Below the pieces are notes generated by a model. That model searched no databases. It saw only the letters and a list, made by a program, of their open reading frames with translations, and was not told the origin of the DNA. A stretch of 64,000 bases of DNA from Anseranas semipalmata (taxonomy: Eukaryota; Chordata; Aves; Anseriformes; Anseranatidae). Within the stretch, counting starts at the first letter, position 1, and the number at the start of each line of letters is the position of its first letter. This document shows positions 37,101-47,784 of this stretch, in pieces. A program made the position numbers and the translations under genes. Where the stretch lies: assembly GCA_013399115.1 (NCBI GenBank), contig VXAA01003327.1, positions 588,447 through 652,446 of the forward strand. Direction: 5' to 3'.

Positions 37101-39073
37101 TGCCGAAGCATATATATACACATCCTTACCCTGCCTTCTTCCACCTTCTTACAAGTATCTTAGAGAAAACACTTTGGGTGTCTCCAGCAGGCAAAGGTTA
37201 GAGAGGATGATAGGTTGACTTAACCTATGCCCATATATAGGTTAATAGTCAAGAATTACAATTGTGTAACTGACTCTGTTTAACATTCTCCCATAACCTT
37301 TTGCTAGCTGAAATCTGGCACAGCACTAAATCTATGCCTGTGTTTTCACATGACAGCCTGTAAGGCTTAAGACTGGTATGGGAATAAGGGTGATATGTTA
37401 TTAATTATACAGCAGAACCTGTATTGAGAATCTAGACAAGGAGGTGTGGAAACTATCTCTTAAGGGAATTTGTCATTTGGTGTTTTTTTCTACTCCTTTC
37501 TTTTCTCTTTAGATTCTTATACCACGCTCACATCTGTAGTATCCAGTGGAGCATTAAGCAATGTGACTAACATCTGTCAAACGTGTGGTGTCTGCTTATG
37601 GGAATGTGTACTTGGAGTGTTCCCAAGGCTTGGCAGCTGGTTATCTTCTGTGATCAGGAAATCAATCAAGGGGGACTTCTGCCAAATCAGAGAGATTTCT
37701 CCACTCTTCTCCTTACTAATTGGAGCAAATGTTCTCTTGCTGAGGCAAAGGCCAGTAAGTTGTGGGACAGACAAACAGAAGAACCCAGAGATATGCATTG
37801 TCCAGGGTGGCTGGACAAGGTAATTACCCTGGGGACCACTGGAGAGCAATGATCCCATGCTGCCTCATGAGGTGAAGTGAAACCTCCACTTCAGTTTTAA
37901 TTTGCCATGTTGTGAGAGTCTCAGGATGTTTCGTCCAGAAACTGGGGAACATTCTCTGAAATTATCCATTGCGGAAATCATCCAAAACTGACACCCCTGA
38001 CAGTGTGCAAAGTGAGCAAAAGCTCACTTTTCCATGGCCACCTCTTCTGTAATGATCAGGATGCTGGGTAAAGCAGATTGCTGTCCACCTGTTGTGCTGT
38101 AACTCTAATGGTCTGAGGGTAAGAAATGGTGGAATTATGCCAGGGTACAACCCAGCACTATGATGCTGCAACAGGGTTCTTCCTGGACCTCCATAAGAAA
38201 GGTCCAGCAACAAGTGGCTTAATAAGATAACTATTTTAATAAGACAGAATAAGAAGAGGAATATAGATAGCAAGTAAATTTTCCATCCCTTCAGATGCTG
38301 GGCACCCCACATTTGTGCAGCATCAGAGCTCAGATGGATTTTCCTATGGCATGCTGTGCAGAGCAGACCCTGTCCATGGAGACAAACACCTCTTTTTGGT
38401 CATTTGAGCTATTACACAATTTTCTTACAAGAAAACAACTCTATTCACAAAGGATCTTTGCATGAGAACTTCGTGCTGCACTTTTAGATAGTGGCAAGGC
38501 CACGCAGGCAGAATATCAACAGTACCAAGCAGGAGCTGCCCACAGTCTCCTCTCCTACGATGCGCTGGCTGAGGCTGTCCTGAGGCCAAGAGGCTTGTGC
38601 ATCACAACACAACTTGAAGGCCACACTGGATGTGCAGCACAGACCAACATGGCACAGGCTACTCAGGTTAACTGCTCTGTGGGTCACCAACTCCTAAACA
38701 TGCAATGGTCTCCTGGTCACAATCAATACATTCCACCCCTTGATCCACATACAGTGTACCTTTCCCAAAGGTATTATAAATTATGGATTATATTAATAAC
38801 ATACAAGCTTCTTGAGCCCTAAATACAATGGCCAAGAGATCAGACAAGATGCATTCAAGACCACTGTTCCTTGAATACGATGTCTTCTGTATGGTTCCCA
38901 GTACATGCAGTTAGGGACGTGGTTTGGGGAGGTCTGGGCAGGGTTCCCCAAGGAAGCAGAAGAGTTGCATGTTTACATATGGATGCTGCCCTAGGACATG
39001 GGACTACTTCTGGGTCCTTTTCTCCTTCCTGATCTCTGTTTCAGGCTCATTGTGAGTCACAGAACACTTGGTC
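31188..39073. other. Long noncoding AT-rich interval
   Basis: Nearly 8 kb without a recognisable repeat larger than simple sequence. Simple runs include (TTTG)n at 35717-35750 and poly(A) at 34973-34985. The frame at 37470-37823 is flanked by a strong acceptor-like and a donor-like site and is discussed as a finding; no gene is called. Confidence 0.5.
35717..35750. repeat. (TTTG)n microsatellite
   Basis: An eight-base T run is followed by about six GTTT units and a T run. Confidence 0.9.
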
Positions 39074-39405
39074 TACAGCTTCCTCACGAGGGGAGCAGAG
39101 GGGCAGGCGCTGATCTCTGCTCTCTGGTGACAGTGACAGGACCCGAGGGAACAGCATGGAGCTGTGACAGGGGAGGGTCAGGCTGGGTGTTAGGAAAAGG
39201 TTCTTCACCGAGAGGGTGGTCGGGCACTGGCACAGGCTCCCCAGGGAAGTGGTCACGGCACCAAGCTTGGTGGAGTTCAAGAAGCATTTGGACAATGCTG
39301 TCAGACATATGGTTTGATTTTTGGGTGGGCCTGTGTGGAGCCAGGAGTTGGACTCAATGATCCTTGTGGGTCCATTCCAACTCAGGATATTCTACGATTC
39401 TACGA
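39074..39405 (+). mobile_element. CR1 LINE, 5'-truncated, avian type
   Basis: It starts at CTACAGCTTCCTCACGAGG and runs through GACAGGACCCGAGGGAACAG, GGAAGTGGTCACGGCACC and GCATTTGGACAATGCTGTCAG to a tail ATTCTACGATTCTACGA. It is the same subfamily as the copies at 15.1 and 30.7 kb and in the same orientation as the latter. Confidence 0.93.
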
Positions 39406-41069
39406 ACTCCCTTTTTGAGTCATTTAGTGGCCCTGCCCTCTGGTGAAAAGGTATGAGCAGCCTTTTGCTGGCAACACAACCTTGTTCAGCATTGCACAAA
39501 ATAATAAAATGTTTTTGTGCTTACCACAGTCTGATAGGGGCCACTCTTTGTGCTCAGTGACCTTCTTATTCCCAGTAAGCCGCCTTACATGAGAATCAGC
39601 AGAGTGGAAATATTGGGTGTGGGTTCAAGGTCTTTTTGTAGAGTTTGGCCATTTATAATCAATGAGTGCAGCTCCGGCAGAAGCAGAATAAAGGTGATGT
39701 TGGAGCAGAGTGGGGAAGCCCCATGAGGTTCAGTGTCGGAGTGCACAGGAGGCTTTGGGAGGCCTCGCTACCAGATCAGGTTAAAAGGAACCTGAATCAC
39801 ATGGGATGAGGATTTAGCCATTCCAGATTGGGAGATACTTAAATCCTACTGACTTTCATAGATTGAATAACACTATAGAGAGAAAGGATCTGAGTGGGAT
39901 GGTATCAGTGAGAGGTCTCCTGACAGCAGTGCTGTTTCCTATCAGCGCTTGATGCAGCTATGCCTTGAAACAGGTCTCACACCATTTAAGCTCATTACCC
40001 TGGGGCTCACGGCCTTCCTGAGACAAGCAAACGTAGCTTGTGGCCAACAATGTCAAACATGACAGAGGGAGCCACAAGTATAAGAATGGATGTTTGCCTT
40101 CTGTGATGCCTGAGAAATTTATTGCAAAAGCTTGACTAAACACTATATCAGATAAACTTTGTTCTTTCATTTATAAAACACTTGAAGTACAGCTACTGAA
40201 GTACACTTATTTAATACAATACTGAAATAAAATACCTAATAAAAAATTAGCTCAATTACCTGAAACATTTTTCTTTCTTCCACTAACCTAAGACATATGC
40301 AAAATTTTATTATGTTTAATGGCTGTCTGGGCTCCTGGTGTAATGACTTTGAGCAGCTCACTGAGCTATGATGTTTTTGCCATGTGAAGTTTAAACGGAG
40401 GGCAAGACATTCAGAGGGAAATTTCAGAGAGAAACACGACAAGCTGCCCGACTTGACAAAGGCAGAGAGGTCAGGAGAGAACAGGTAGATTTGTAAGTCA
40501 TTGATGCAAAGCAGATAGCTGAAGCCATATGAGGCAGCAAGCTCACTGAGAGGAAGGTTTTAAATGAGAAAAGTGAGCCAAGGACAGTATCAATAATCTG
40601 CAAGTAATTGCTTGGTTTTACACGTGATGCCAGAGACGCTGTAGGAAGTGGCTCCTGGGATTCACCTTAAATACTGTAGAGGACTGAGTGTGGAAGGAGA
40701 CAGAGGGTTTTTCTCCAGCAGTGCTTTAGCTCTGGTTGGGATTGTGCACTGGAAACAAATCTCCTAATCTGCACCCGTAGGCTGATAACACGAGTGGTCT
40801 CAGCACAGGCAACTGGGCTCTTTGGGGGTTACATTAAAGCAAAGGATGTGCTGCAGGTGCACCTCTGATGAGCTCCAGCTGCCAATGGGAGTTCATGTCC
40901 CTGGATGACAGTAGACCCAGTCTGACGTAAAGCTTCCAAAATAAATTTAGTGTGGATGTCAGGTCTTCAGCATCACTCCATTCAGTGTTACTCTCCCCTT
41001 CTACAGTTCCAGACTACTTGATAATGTAAGCACAGGCATAGTGGTATTTTTTCCAACTTTGCTGCAGAC
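39406..41069. other. Noncoding interval
   Basis: No gene or recognised repeat is visible. Frames are at most 70 codons. Confidence 0.5.
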
Positions 41070-41185
41070 TTCCTGTATGGACTCACATAAATCACTTCAT
41101 TTCTCTATGTCTGCATCCTTTGTATATGAAATACTTTTAACAGTGCATCCTGCACTCACTGGGACATGGAAGGGATAAATTTGTC
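41070..41185 (+). repeat. MIR-type SINE
   Basis: ACTCACATAAATCACTTCATTTCTCTATGTCTGCATCC followed by AACAGTGCATCCTGC matches the MIR order 'GGGCAAATCACTTAACCTCTCTGTGCCTCAG ... ACAGTGCCTACCTCAC'. Considerably diverged. Confidence 0.52.
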
Positions 41186-42454
41186 ATACATTAGGAACTC
41201 AGATACCACAGTGATACCCACTGCAGAGACAGGGAAAACATCCTGTTTAAAACAAGGTTTGACTAGCATTCAGAAAATAAGATGTGGACCTTATCCTGAG
41301 CACTGAGGCCAAATCTACAGACCAGACTCCTTGATTCAATGAGCTGTGTCCATTCTTGCACACTCCAGAAAATGGGTCCTGCTGAAAGAGAGCATGACAC
41401 AATCAAAGACAACCAATTGAAGAAACAGCACTCTCAGCGCTGAGTTGTGGGTACTTCACCTTGCTGTCTTCATATTCTTTTGAGATAGCCTGGAATGTTG
41501 CTTTGCTATGAAATTGCATGATGTTCTGCCATTGTTTCATTTAGATAGCAACAAAAAGCAATTCACAGTACAACAGCAAGGGAAGGCTCTCTACACATTT
41601 ATCAAGTGTCTCCCAGCTGATCTCTTTGCCTGAAACCTGGTCGTCATTTTTTTTGTGATGTTCTTGAGGTTGATTTATTCCTTAACCCAGCTGCGTTCTG
41701 CTTTAGAATCCATTGAATTCAAACCAGAAACACTGGACTCATAACCTTGAAAGCTTTTGCTAATTAATTCTATATTCAGCATATCCGCTACATCTAACTA
41801 TGCTCTGTAGCAATTAGCAATGCAATGGCTAATGACTTAAATGTAGATCTGCTTTTTCACAAAAGGAATGCCATTCCCTCTTACTTTAACAGTAGTGCAT
41901 CCTCAAAATGCCAAATTGTCCAAATTCATCAATAGCATCTGTTCCTCTTGCTGAGAATAACTTCCTCGAGGCTTCCAATGGTTGCAAAGCATCAGGTAGC
42001 AAAAAGCTTAAGCCCTATATTAAGAGGCCATGTCATCCCTATAAAGCTTTCTATTTGAATCAGTGAAATTCCTGAATTAACTCTAAAAGGACAGTTAGAT
42101 TTTTGGAGCATTCATTTTGACACACTTTACTAGCTTTTCTGGGAAAACAGTCATAGTACTCCAAAGATTTTCTCAGCTATTGAATTTATGTTTGTTTGTT
42201 CATTTCTGTGATTTGCACACAAATCTCTTTCCACTACACTTGAATCATTGAAAAAGGAAGATCCACACTCCCAGCACCGGGCTGTAATAGCATAAAACAT
42301 TTTTCTGCTTTGCTGGCACATCACATTAGAGGCTGTCCGTAATCTTAGTAGAACAGACAATGTAAAAAGCCTTCCTGCTTATATCAGACCTTGTTATTAA
42401 ATTTATATCCATTTCTCATAATAACCTACATTTCCCTTTATCGGAACTCTGAAA
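41186..42454. other. Noncoding AT-rich interval
   Basis: No gene or recognised repeat is visible. Confidence 0.5.
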
Positions 42455-42690
42455 AATAACTCCTCGTGCAGGACTTGAGCGCAGCATTTGATACAGTCGT
42501 TGGAAGAATTCTGATGCCCCGTCTCAGAGACATGGCAGGGGATTAGTGGGATTGTGAGTAGATGGCTTCAATCATTCCTCACAGACAATACCCAGTGAGT
42601 CATGAAGACTTTCTACTTCCAGGGCTATCGCCCATGAAGTTTTGAAAGAGTCTGCCTAATTCAGTGTTTAGGAGAGGGCCCTTACTGTGA
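42455..42690 (+). mobile_element. L2/CR1-clade LINE relic, reverse-transcriptase fragment
   Basis: In one forward frame 42466-42540 reads QDLSAAFDTV followed by RILMPRLRDMAG. After a one-base shift, 42542-42595 reads ISGIVSRWLQSFLTDNTQ and then a stop. This is the palm/finger segment of non-LTR retrotransposon reverse transcriptase, with the F-D of 'AAFDTV' corresponding to the first catalytic aspartate. A decayed HEVLKESA at about 42633-42656 sits where the family has its VPQGS motif. The frameshift and stops make it a dead pseudogene fragment. Its style fits L2 better than typical avian CR1. Confidence 0.72.
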
Positions 42691-44889
42691 AACAGTCTGG
42701 ACTAAAACAGAGGTAATATACTGTAGGCACCCAGTGCTAGCTGGAATTGTCCTCCGCTGTCCAAGGACCCGGCTGCACAGCTGGCTAAAGAGCCAATGGC
42801 CAAGGTAAGCCAGGCTGCCAGACAGGAGCACCCATGAACTCATTGTGCCCGCACTGAGCTCAGACAGCCAGTCTTTTCCTGCTCTGGTGACCCAAGGGCT
42901 GGGGTAAATGTTCAATGGACCTGACACTTATTGTAAAACTACAGTTTGTCTTGAATGGCAAATGACAAGAACCAATCTCAAGTGAAAACACAGGTGTGGT
43001 AACCCAAAGAAGCCTCTGCTGTCATATCTACAGTACACACTGTCACCTCCTTCCTGAGATACAACTAAAGACATTTAAACCAAGCACTCAGTCACCACTC
43101 TGCTGTTCAGAGAGTCCTGGACCACTTCTTCCAAGAAAACCCTCTGATCAAGCATCTTTTCCTCCTCAGAATAAGTCTGGGCATATTTATGCAGAATTCT
43201 TCTTTGGTATCTTCATTCATGGGGCTTGGAGAGTATACTCTGCTTCATGTCTATGAAACTTTTTAAGTGCAATTAATATTAAATAACAAAACTGAAACAA
43301 AGACTTGTTTTTTCGAGACATATCAATAGCAGAGAGAAAAGAAGAAGAGAAATTTCATTGCATGTGTGTAGAGAAAGGTAGCCATCCTATCCACACTCCG
43401 TGAGAGTGACTCCTTTTCTTCCAGTTGTCCAGTTTATCGACAAATTAAAACTGGGGTGGCATTTCTCTTATGATGCAGCTCTAAGATAAATGTTTTGAAA
43501 TAATTCTTTGCCTCGTCCTAATTATTCATCCCTCTCACCTTTTTATGCAGCATAGTTGTTTTAGAAATGCTTACTAAGAGTGCCATATATAACGTTATAC
43601 CTATCAACATGAGAAAAAAAAAAAAAAAAGATTTTCTTCTTCAGAATAATTTGCATCAGGGATAATACATTTGTGTTTTTTACAGGGACCCTATAGAAGC
43701 ATTCATATTCTTTGCTTTGGAGATCTGGTCAGCACAGTGTAGAGGCAAGGTTACATACCAAAGAGACACAAAGCACTTATTTCACATTAATTTAACAAAA
43801 CAAAACAAAAACATATTTTTAAAAATATTCCAAGAAATAATATATACAACTAGTCCATCCCATAAGCCTTCAGAGTACATCATTGCAGAATCTCTCCAGT
43901 GGCACAAAACATTATTTTTACCAGAGGTCTGCTTAGAAGGAAAAAGAAGAAAAGGCCTCCAGCATTCAGCTTGGATTTCTGCAATATTTTTAGCCATTCT
44001 GCACAGCAGAGAGAGTTCATATGCTCTCCAGTTTATTCCATGTGCCTAAAATTTGCACCCTGAGCTGCTGGCTCATGTTCTGACTGTATCTTACTTTTTC
44101 AGAACTCAGCGTAAGCAAGCCATCTGGAATCTGGACAGACTATATATTCCTGATGTTTCATATCAATCCCGCCTGGCAGCTCCAAGATAGGCTAATGGGT
44201 CGAGGCCCTCTAACATAACCCTGTCACAAAAGGAATTGAGAAAAAGCTTATTTCTCTACCTATCTTCCCATTCACATCTACTAAAGATTTCATTAATCCC
44301 CTGATTCTCAATTTCAAGATGAATCAGAGCAATTGAGATGTCCCTTCTCCACTTCTCACCAGGCCTAAGGTTTTAAAGTGGGAATCTACCCTTTAATACC
44401 TGGATACTGAGACAGATGTTGCACTGATGCAAAATGACACCACTGCTGCTATACCAGCATCTGCAGGCAGGGGATCTGGCTTCCCAGTCTGTGTGACATT
44501 TCAGTAAGCCTAAAAGAATCATTACCTACTGCCCCAGTTAACACCTTGGTTAATTTAAAGATACCACTATTAAATAGTTTCCATGACTCTGTAATAAAAC
44601 TGTAGTACATTGACTATGAATGTTTGTACAGCTAATGTCAGGGAAAAAATAAAAATAAAAATAAAAAACTAATTTATAAAACAAACTCATTCTCCTTTTT
44701 AACTGTCCACTGAAGACTCCTGAGCAGCTCAAGCAAAAAAGTTGTCCCATCCTTGAATTGTTCATGGTTGACATGGTTATTCAAGGAAACTCAAGCCACA
44801 GTTAGGACTCAATTCTTATTATACCTAGATGCAACTGGGTAGTTGAGGGCAGTCCCTGTTCTCTGAATTTACACCTTAAGTAGACCAGA
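42691..44889. other. Noncoding interval
   Basis: No gene is recognised. A 17-base poly(A) lies at about 43614-43630 and (AAAAAT)n at about 44644-44666. The frame at 43717-44049 (110 codons) has an opposing frame on the other strand and no domain. Confidence 0.5.
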
Positions 44890-45055
44890 TGGCTAAGGAA
44901 AGTATTACTTTTCACCGTTCACCACAGGGGAAACTGAGTCCTGGCTAGATTAAGTGACTTACTAACAGAAAGGATTTTTCAGAGCCAGGAATTTAACTGA
45001 GATCTTTTAAGGTGCAGCTCAGCACTTGAATTACTGGATCATCTATCTTCGCTTC
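44890..45055 (-). repeat. MIR-type SINE, reverse, near full length
   Basis: Read on the plus strand: GGGGAAACTGAGTCCTGGCTAG, AAGTGACTTACTAACAGAAAGG, GAGCCAGGAATTTAACTGAGATC, CAGCACTTGAATTACTGGATCATC. This is the MIR consensus reverse complement in order ('GAAACTGAGGC', 'AAGTGACTTGCCCAAGGTCAC', 'GAGCCAGGATTTGAACCCAGGTC', 'CAGTGCTCTATCCACTAGACCA'). Confidence 0.65.
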
Positions 45056-45224
45056 CCCCTAGGGGTAAAGGTCTTCCCATAATATAAAATTCTTTCTACA
45101 GGTCTAAAAGGTTAAGCTGTTCAAGAAATGTGACTTCTTCAACCTGGCAAGAATTGTCCAAATAAAAAAAAATAACAGTAATAAAACATAAGCAGTTTTT
45201 ACATCTCCAAAGCAAGGCAGAAAC
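45056..45224. other. Short AT-rich spacer between two MIR pieces
   Basis: Nothing recognised; it includes an A-rich run near 45164-45180. Confidence 0.5.
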
Positions 45225-45295
45225 ATTAGCTAATTCAACCTTACAAGACCCCTATGAGTTAAGTACAGGCTACACTTCTCAAATATGATTTTTTC
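45225..45295 (-). repeat. MIR-type SINE, 3' part, reverse
   Basis: TTACAAGACCCCTATGAGTTAAGTACAGGCTACACTTCTC resembles the MIR reverse complement 'CACAACAACCCTATGAGGTAGGTACTATTATTATCCCC'. It could be a second MIR or part of the same insertion as the one just upstream. Confidence 0.48.
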
Positions 45296-47319
45296 CCTCC
45301 CTCTCTCTTTCTCTAAGCATGCAACCAAAATTACAAACAAGGTGCATAATGCTTCTGTGTGGTAACCATGGCAATCAGCTGTATCAACTACTGTAAATGG
45401 TAATATATCCACCAAGTCTCCTAAAAGCAGACTTGCTCCACTTTCACATGAGGTGTCCTGCAGGCCACCATGTCCTAAAACTGACTTGAATGTTTTTGCT
45501 GAGCAGCCTGTTGCAGGCAGTATCCAGGAGCTGCCCTTTGTTAACCTGCTTTAGGGCTGGGTAGGCAAGCACTAATTGCTTTGGAAAATTCGAGCCCAAT
45601 ATCTATTCAGACGCTCTCTGGCTGATGCAGCCCTGGTCATTGCTGTTACAGATCCTGTACCCTGAACAGTCTCTGTGTTCCGTGACAACTCTTTCTATCC
45701 AGATGAAATTAGCATCTGGACTGTTAATAAAGATTATGACTCAGGGAAGGGGCAAGATTGAAATGAATGGGGCCAGATGCACAATATTCTGGTTTATTAA
45801 TCAAACTATAGTGTTCCCTTCATAGCCTTAAGGAAATCCATTGCACAAGAAGTTACTGGGCAGCACCTTTAGGATACAAGTATGTTTTCCAGCCTACTGA
45901 AGCTAGACTGCATCAGGCTGACTGATGCTCTGCTTTTTGATTACTTCAACAGAAGAAATATGAAAGCCAGTCCTGTACTCTGAGCACACTGATACAAGAT
46001 TACAGGCACTTCTAACTAGTATAACCTGTACCCTTTTGTATGCCCTGCCTCAAATGTTTCTTTTATTAACCTTACTTTGTTTCAGAACTTTATTCCTCCT
46101 GGTACTTTGTGCCACATGATGACTAAGGCTGCTTAGTTTAATGATGTCAAACGCGCCTGGTGTCCTCTCCGCCCAATGAGGCTAAGGACCCTCTTACCTG
46201 GAGATGTGGTTTTCACATCCTAGCATAGGGCTCAAATGGGGGCTCCAGCAGGTTGGGGAGGGAATAGAGCAGGCTAAAAAGAGATCAGTCAAATCAAACA
46301 AGACTTGCTGTGACAGACAGAACAGGGTTCAGCTGCCATTGTTGACAGTGGCTGACATGGCTGACAATTTGTTATGCCAAAATTCACCTTTTGGTCTCCA
46401 AAAGCTTATACAAATAAATTCAGCATACCTGTGTGGCTCTGCAAACCATTCTAATGCCATTAGCTGTTATTTAGAAAATGTTATAGTTGACCTTAGTGAG
46501 AGTTCAGTATGAAGCTACAACATGTAGATCTGTGCTCTGTCTCTAGCAACAATTTGCATAATTACATTCATTTCCAAAAATGCTTCACAGGCTTTATACC
46601 CACAAGGCCATCTCTGGATGGAGAATACAGAAAACAGGAAAACAGAGGGTTGGCCACCTGCAGGAAGAAAGGAAGATTCAGACAATAGTGACATTTGGAA
46701 CCAAACCCCTGGTTTTATAACACAAAGATCATTGGCAAGGAGTTACACAGCGACACCCATCAAGCTCTGTGCAACCTTGGATGTTCCACTACAATGGGGA
46801 AGTTGCAGGACTGGGACCCTTCTATACAGGAATGGGAAAACCTCAGTATTTGGGTTTAATTCTGAAGATAAATGTACTTTATTAACTGGCCTGTGAATCC
46901 CAGGAGATTCAAAGACTGAATTAAAGCGCTAAATGTGCACCTGCAATTTTAACAGTTGTTTGCAAATGGATTCTTAAAACACTTCCCATCCTTCCCAGCA
47001 GCTCCCCTGTGCAGAAGACAGTCCTCTAAACACCGGGACATCTGCACATTTTAATTCTCTTACAGTCACGGTATTTTTTAGTGCACCTTGCTCACCAGCA
47101 GTACTATCAGTGACATGACAAATACCCCTCAGGTATCATTCATCTTCTCCTTCTTGTTATTAAGGTGAACCGTGTGTGCAGCATAACATTTTGTTTTGGA
47201 AGGACTGGGGGCTTTCCAGGGGAGAAAGAAGGCGATTAATCCAACTGTCCTTTCTTATCCCGGGGAAGGCAGGTGGAAGAGGCAGGAAAAAGGCAGGTGA
47301 CAAGGTCTGCAAAGGTCCC
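45296..47319. other. Noncoding interval upstream of the CpG island
   Basis: No repeat or gene is recognised. GC content rises from about 47.2 kb towards the CpG island. Confidence 0.45.
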
Positions 47320-47590
47320 TGGTCCCGGGGCTTCCCGTTCCTACGAGAAAAGCACCCAGCCGCCTCATGGACGCCGCCGCGAACAGACGAAGCAGGAGGC
47401 CCCGGCTCGCCCTCGCCGCGCTCCCCCCCGCGCTGAGGGGCCGGGGGCTGGCGGCCGAGCGCGTTTGCCGCCCTCTGGCGGCCGGAGCCCGCTGAGCCCG
47501 CGGCGAGGACGAGCCGGGGAAGTCGGGAGGGAACGTTTCGCCCTCGTGGGGTTTTTAGCTGGAAAAGGGGCTTTAAACGCGCTCCGGAAT
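47320..47590. promoter_or_regulatory. CpG island, candidate promoter or regulatory element
   Basis: This is the only CpG-rich, GC-rich stretch in the window. Bases 47401-47460 and 47461-47520 each contain about ten CpG dinucleotides, against a strongly CpG-depleted background. In vertebrates such islands usually mark promoters or active regulatory elements. No TATA box or splice donor is obvious, and the direction of any transcription cannot be decided. Open frames in both directions (up to 122 codons, rich in R, P, G and A) are typical of GC-rich DNA and are not evidence of coding. Confidence 0.7.
47467..47481 (-). promoter_or_regulatory. CTCF core motif match
   Basis: The minus strand reads CCGCCAGAGGGCGGC. 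This fits the vertebrate CTCF core consensus CCRSYAGRKGGCRSY at every position. It lies in the middle of the CpG island, a context in which CTCF sites often act in insulation or chromatin looping. Binding cannot be shown from sequence. Confidence 0.55.
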
Positions 47591-47738
47591 GACATTCCCA
47601 GTCAAAGAAAGACGAATCCTTTTATTTTCGTATTTCTGTAGGGCTGCGAGACTTTAGCGATGCAGCTAAATCAAGCCAAACAGCGTTCCTTACTGACGAC
47701 TTTACACTTTTGAATTTGAAGACTTTCGACTGAATTTG

Positions 47739-47784
47739 TTTTTTTAAAAAAAACAAAAAAACAAACAAACAAACAAAAAAAAAC
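47739..47784. repeat. T-run, A-run and (CAAA)n simple sequence
   Basis: Seven T then eight A, followed by CAAAAAAA, several CAAA units and a final A run. The T/A runs could pair as a small hairpin. Confidence 0.85.

Noticed and set aside
47273..47641. 122-codon forward frame and 76-codon minus frame in the CpG island
   Set aside because: GC-rich DNA has few stop codons, so frames open in several directions; composition is R/P/G/A-rich with no domain.
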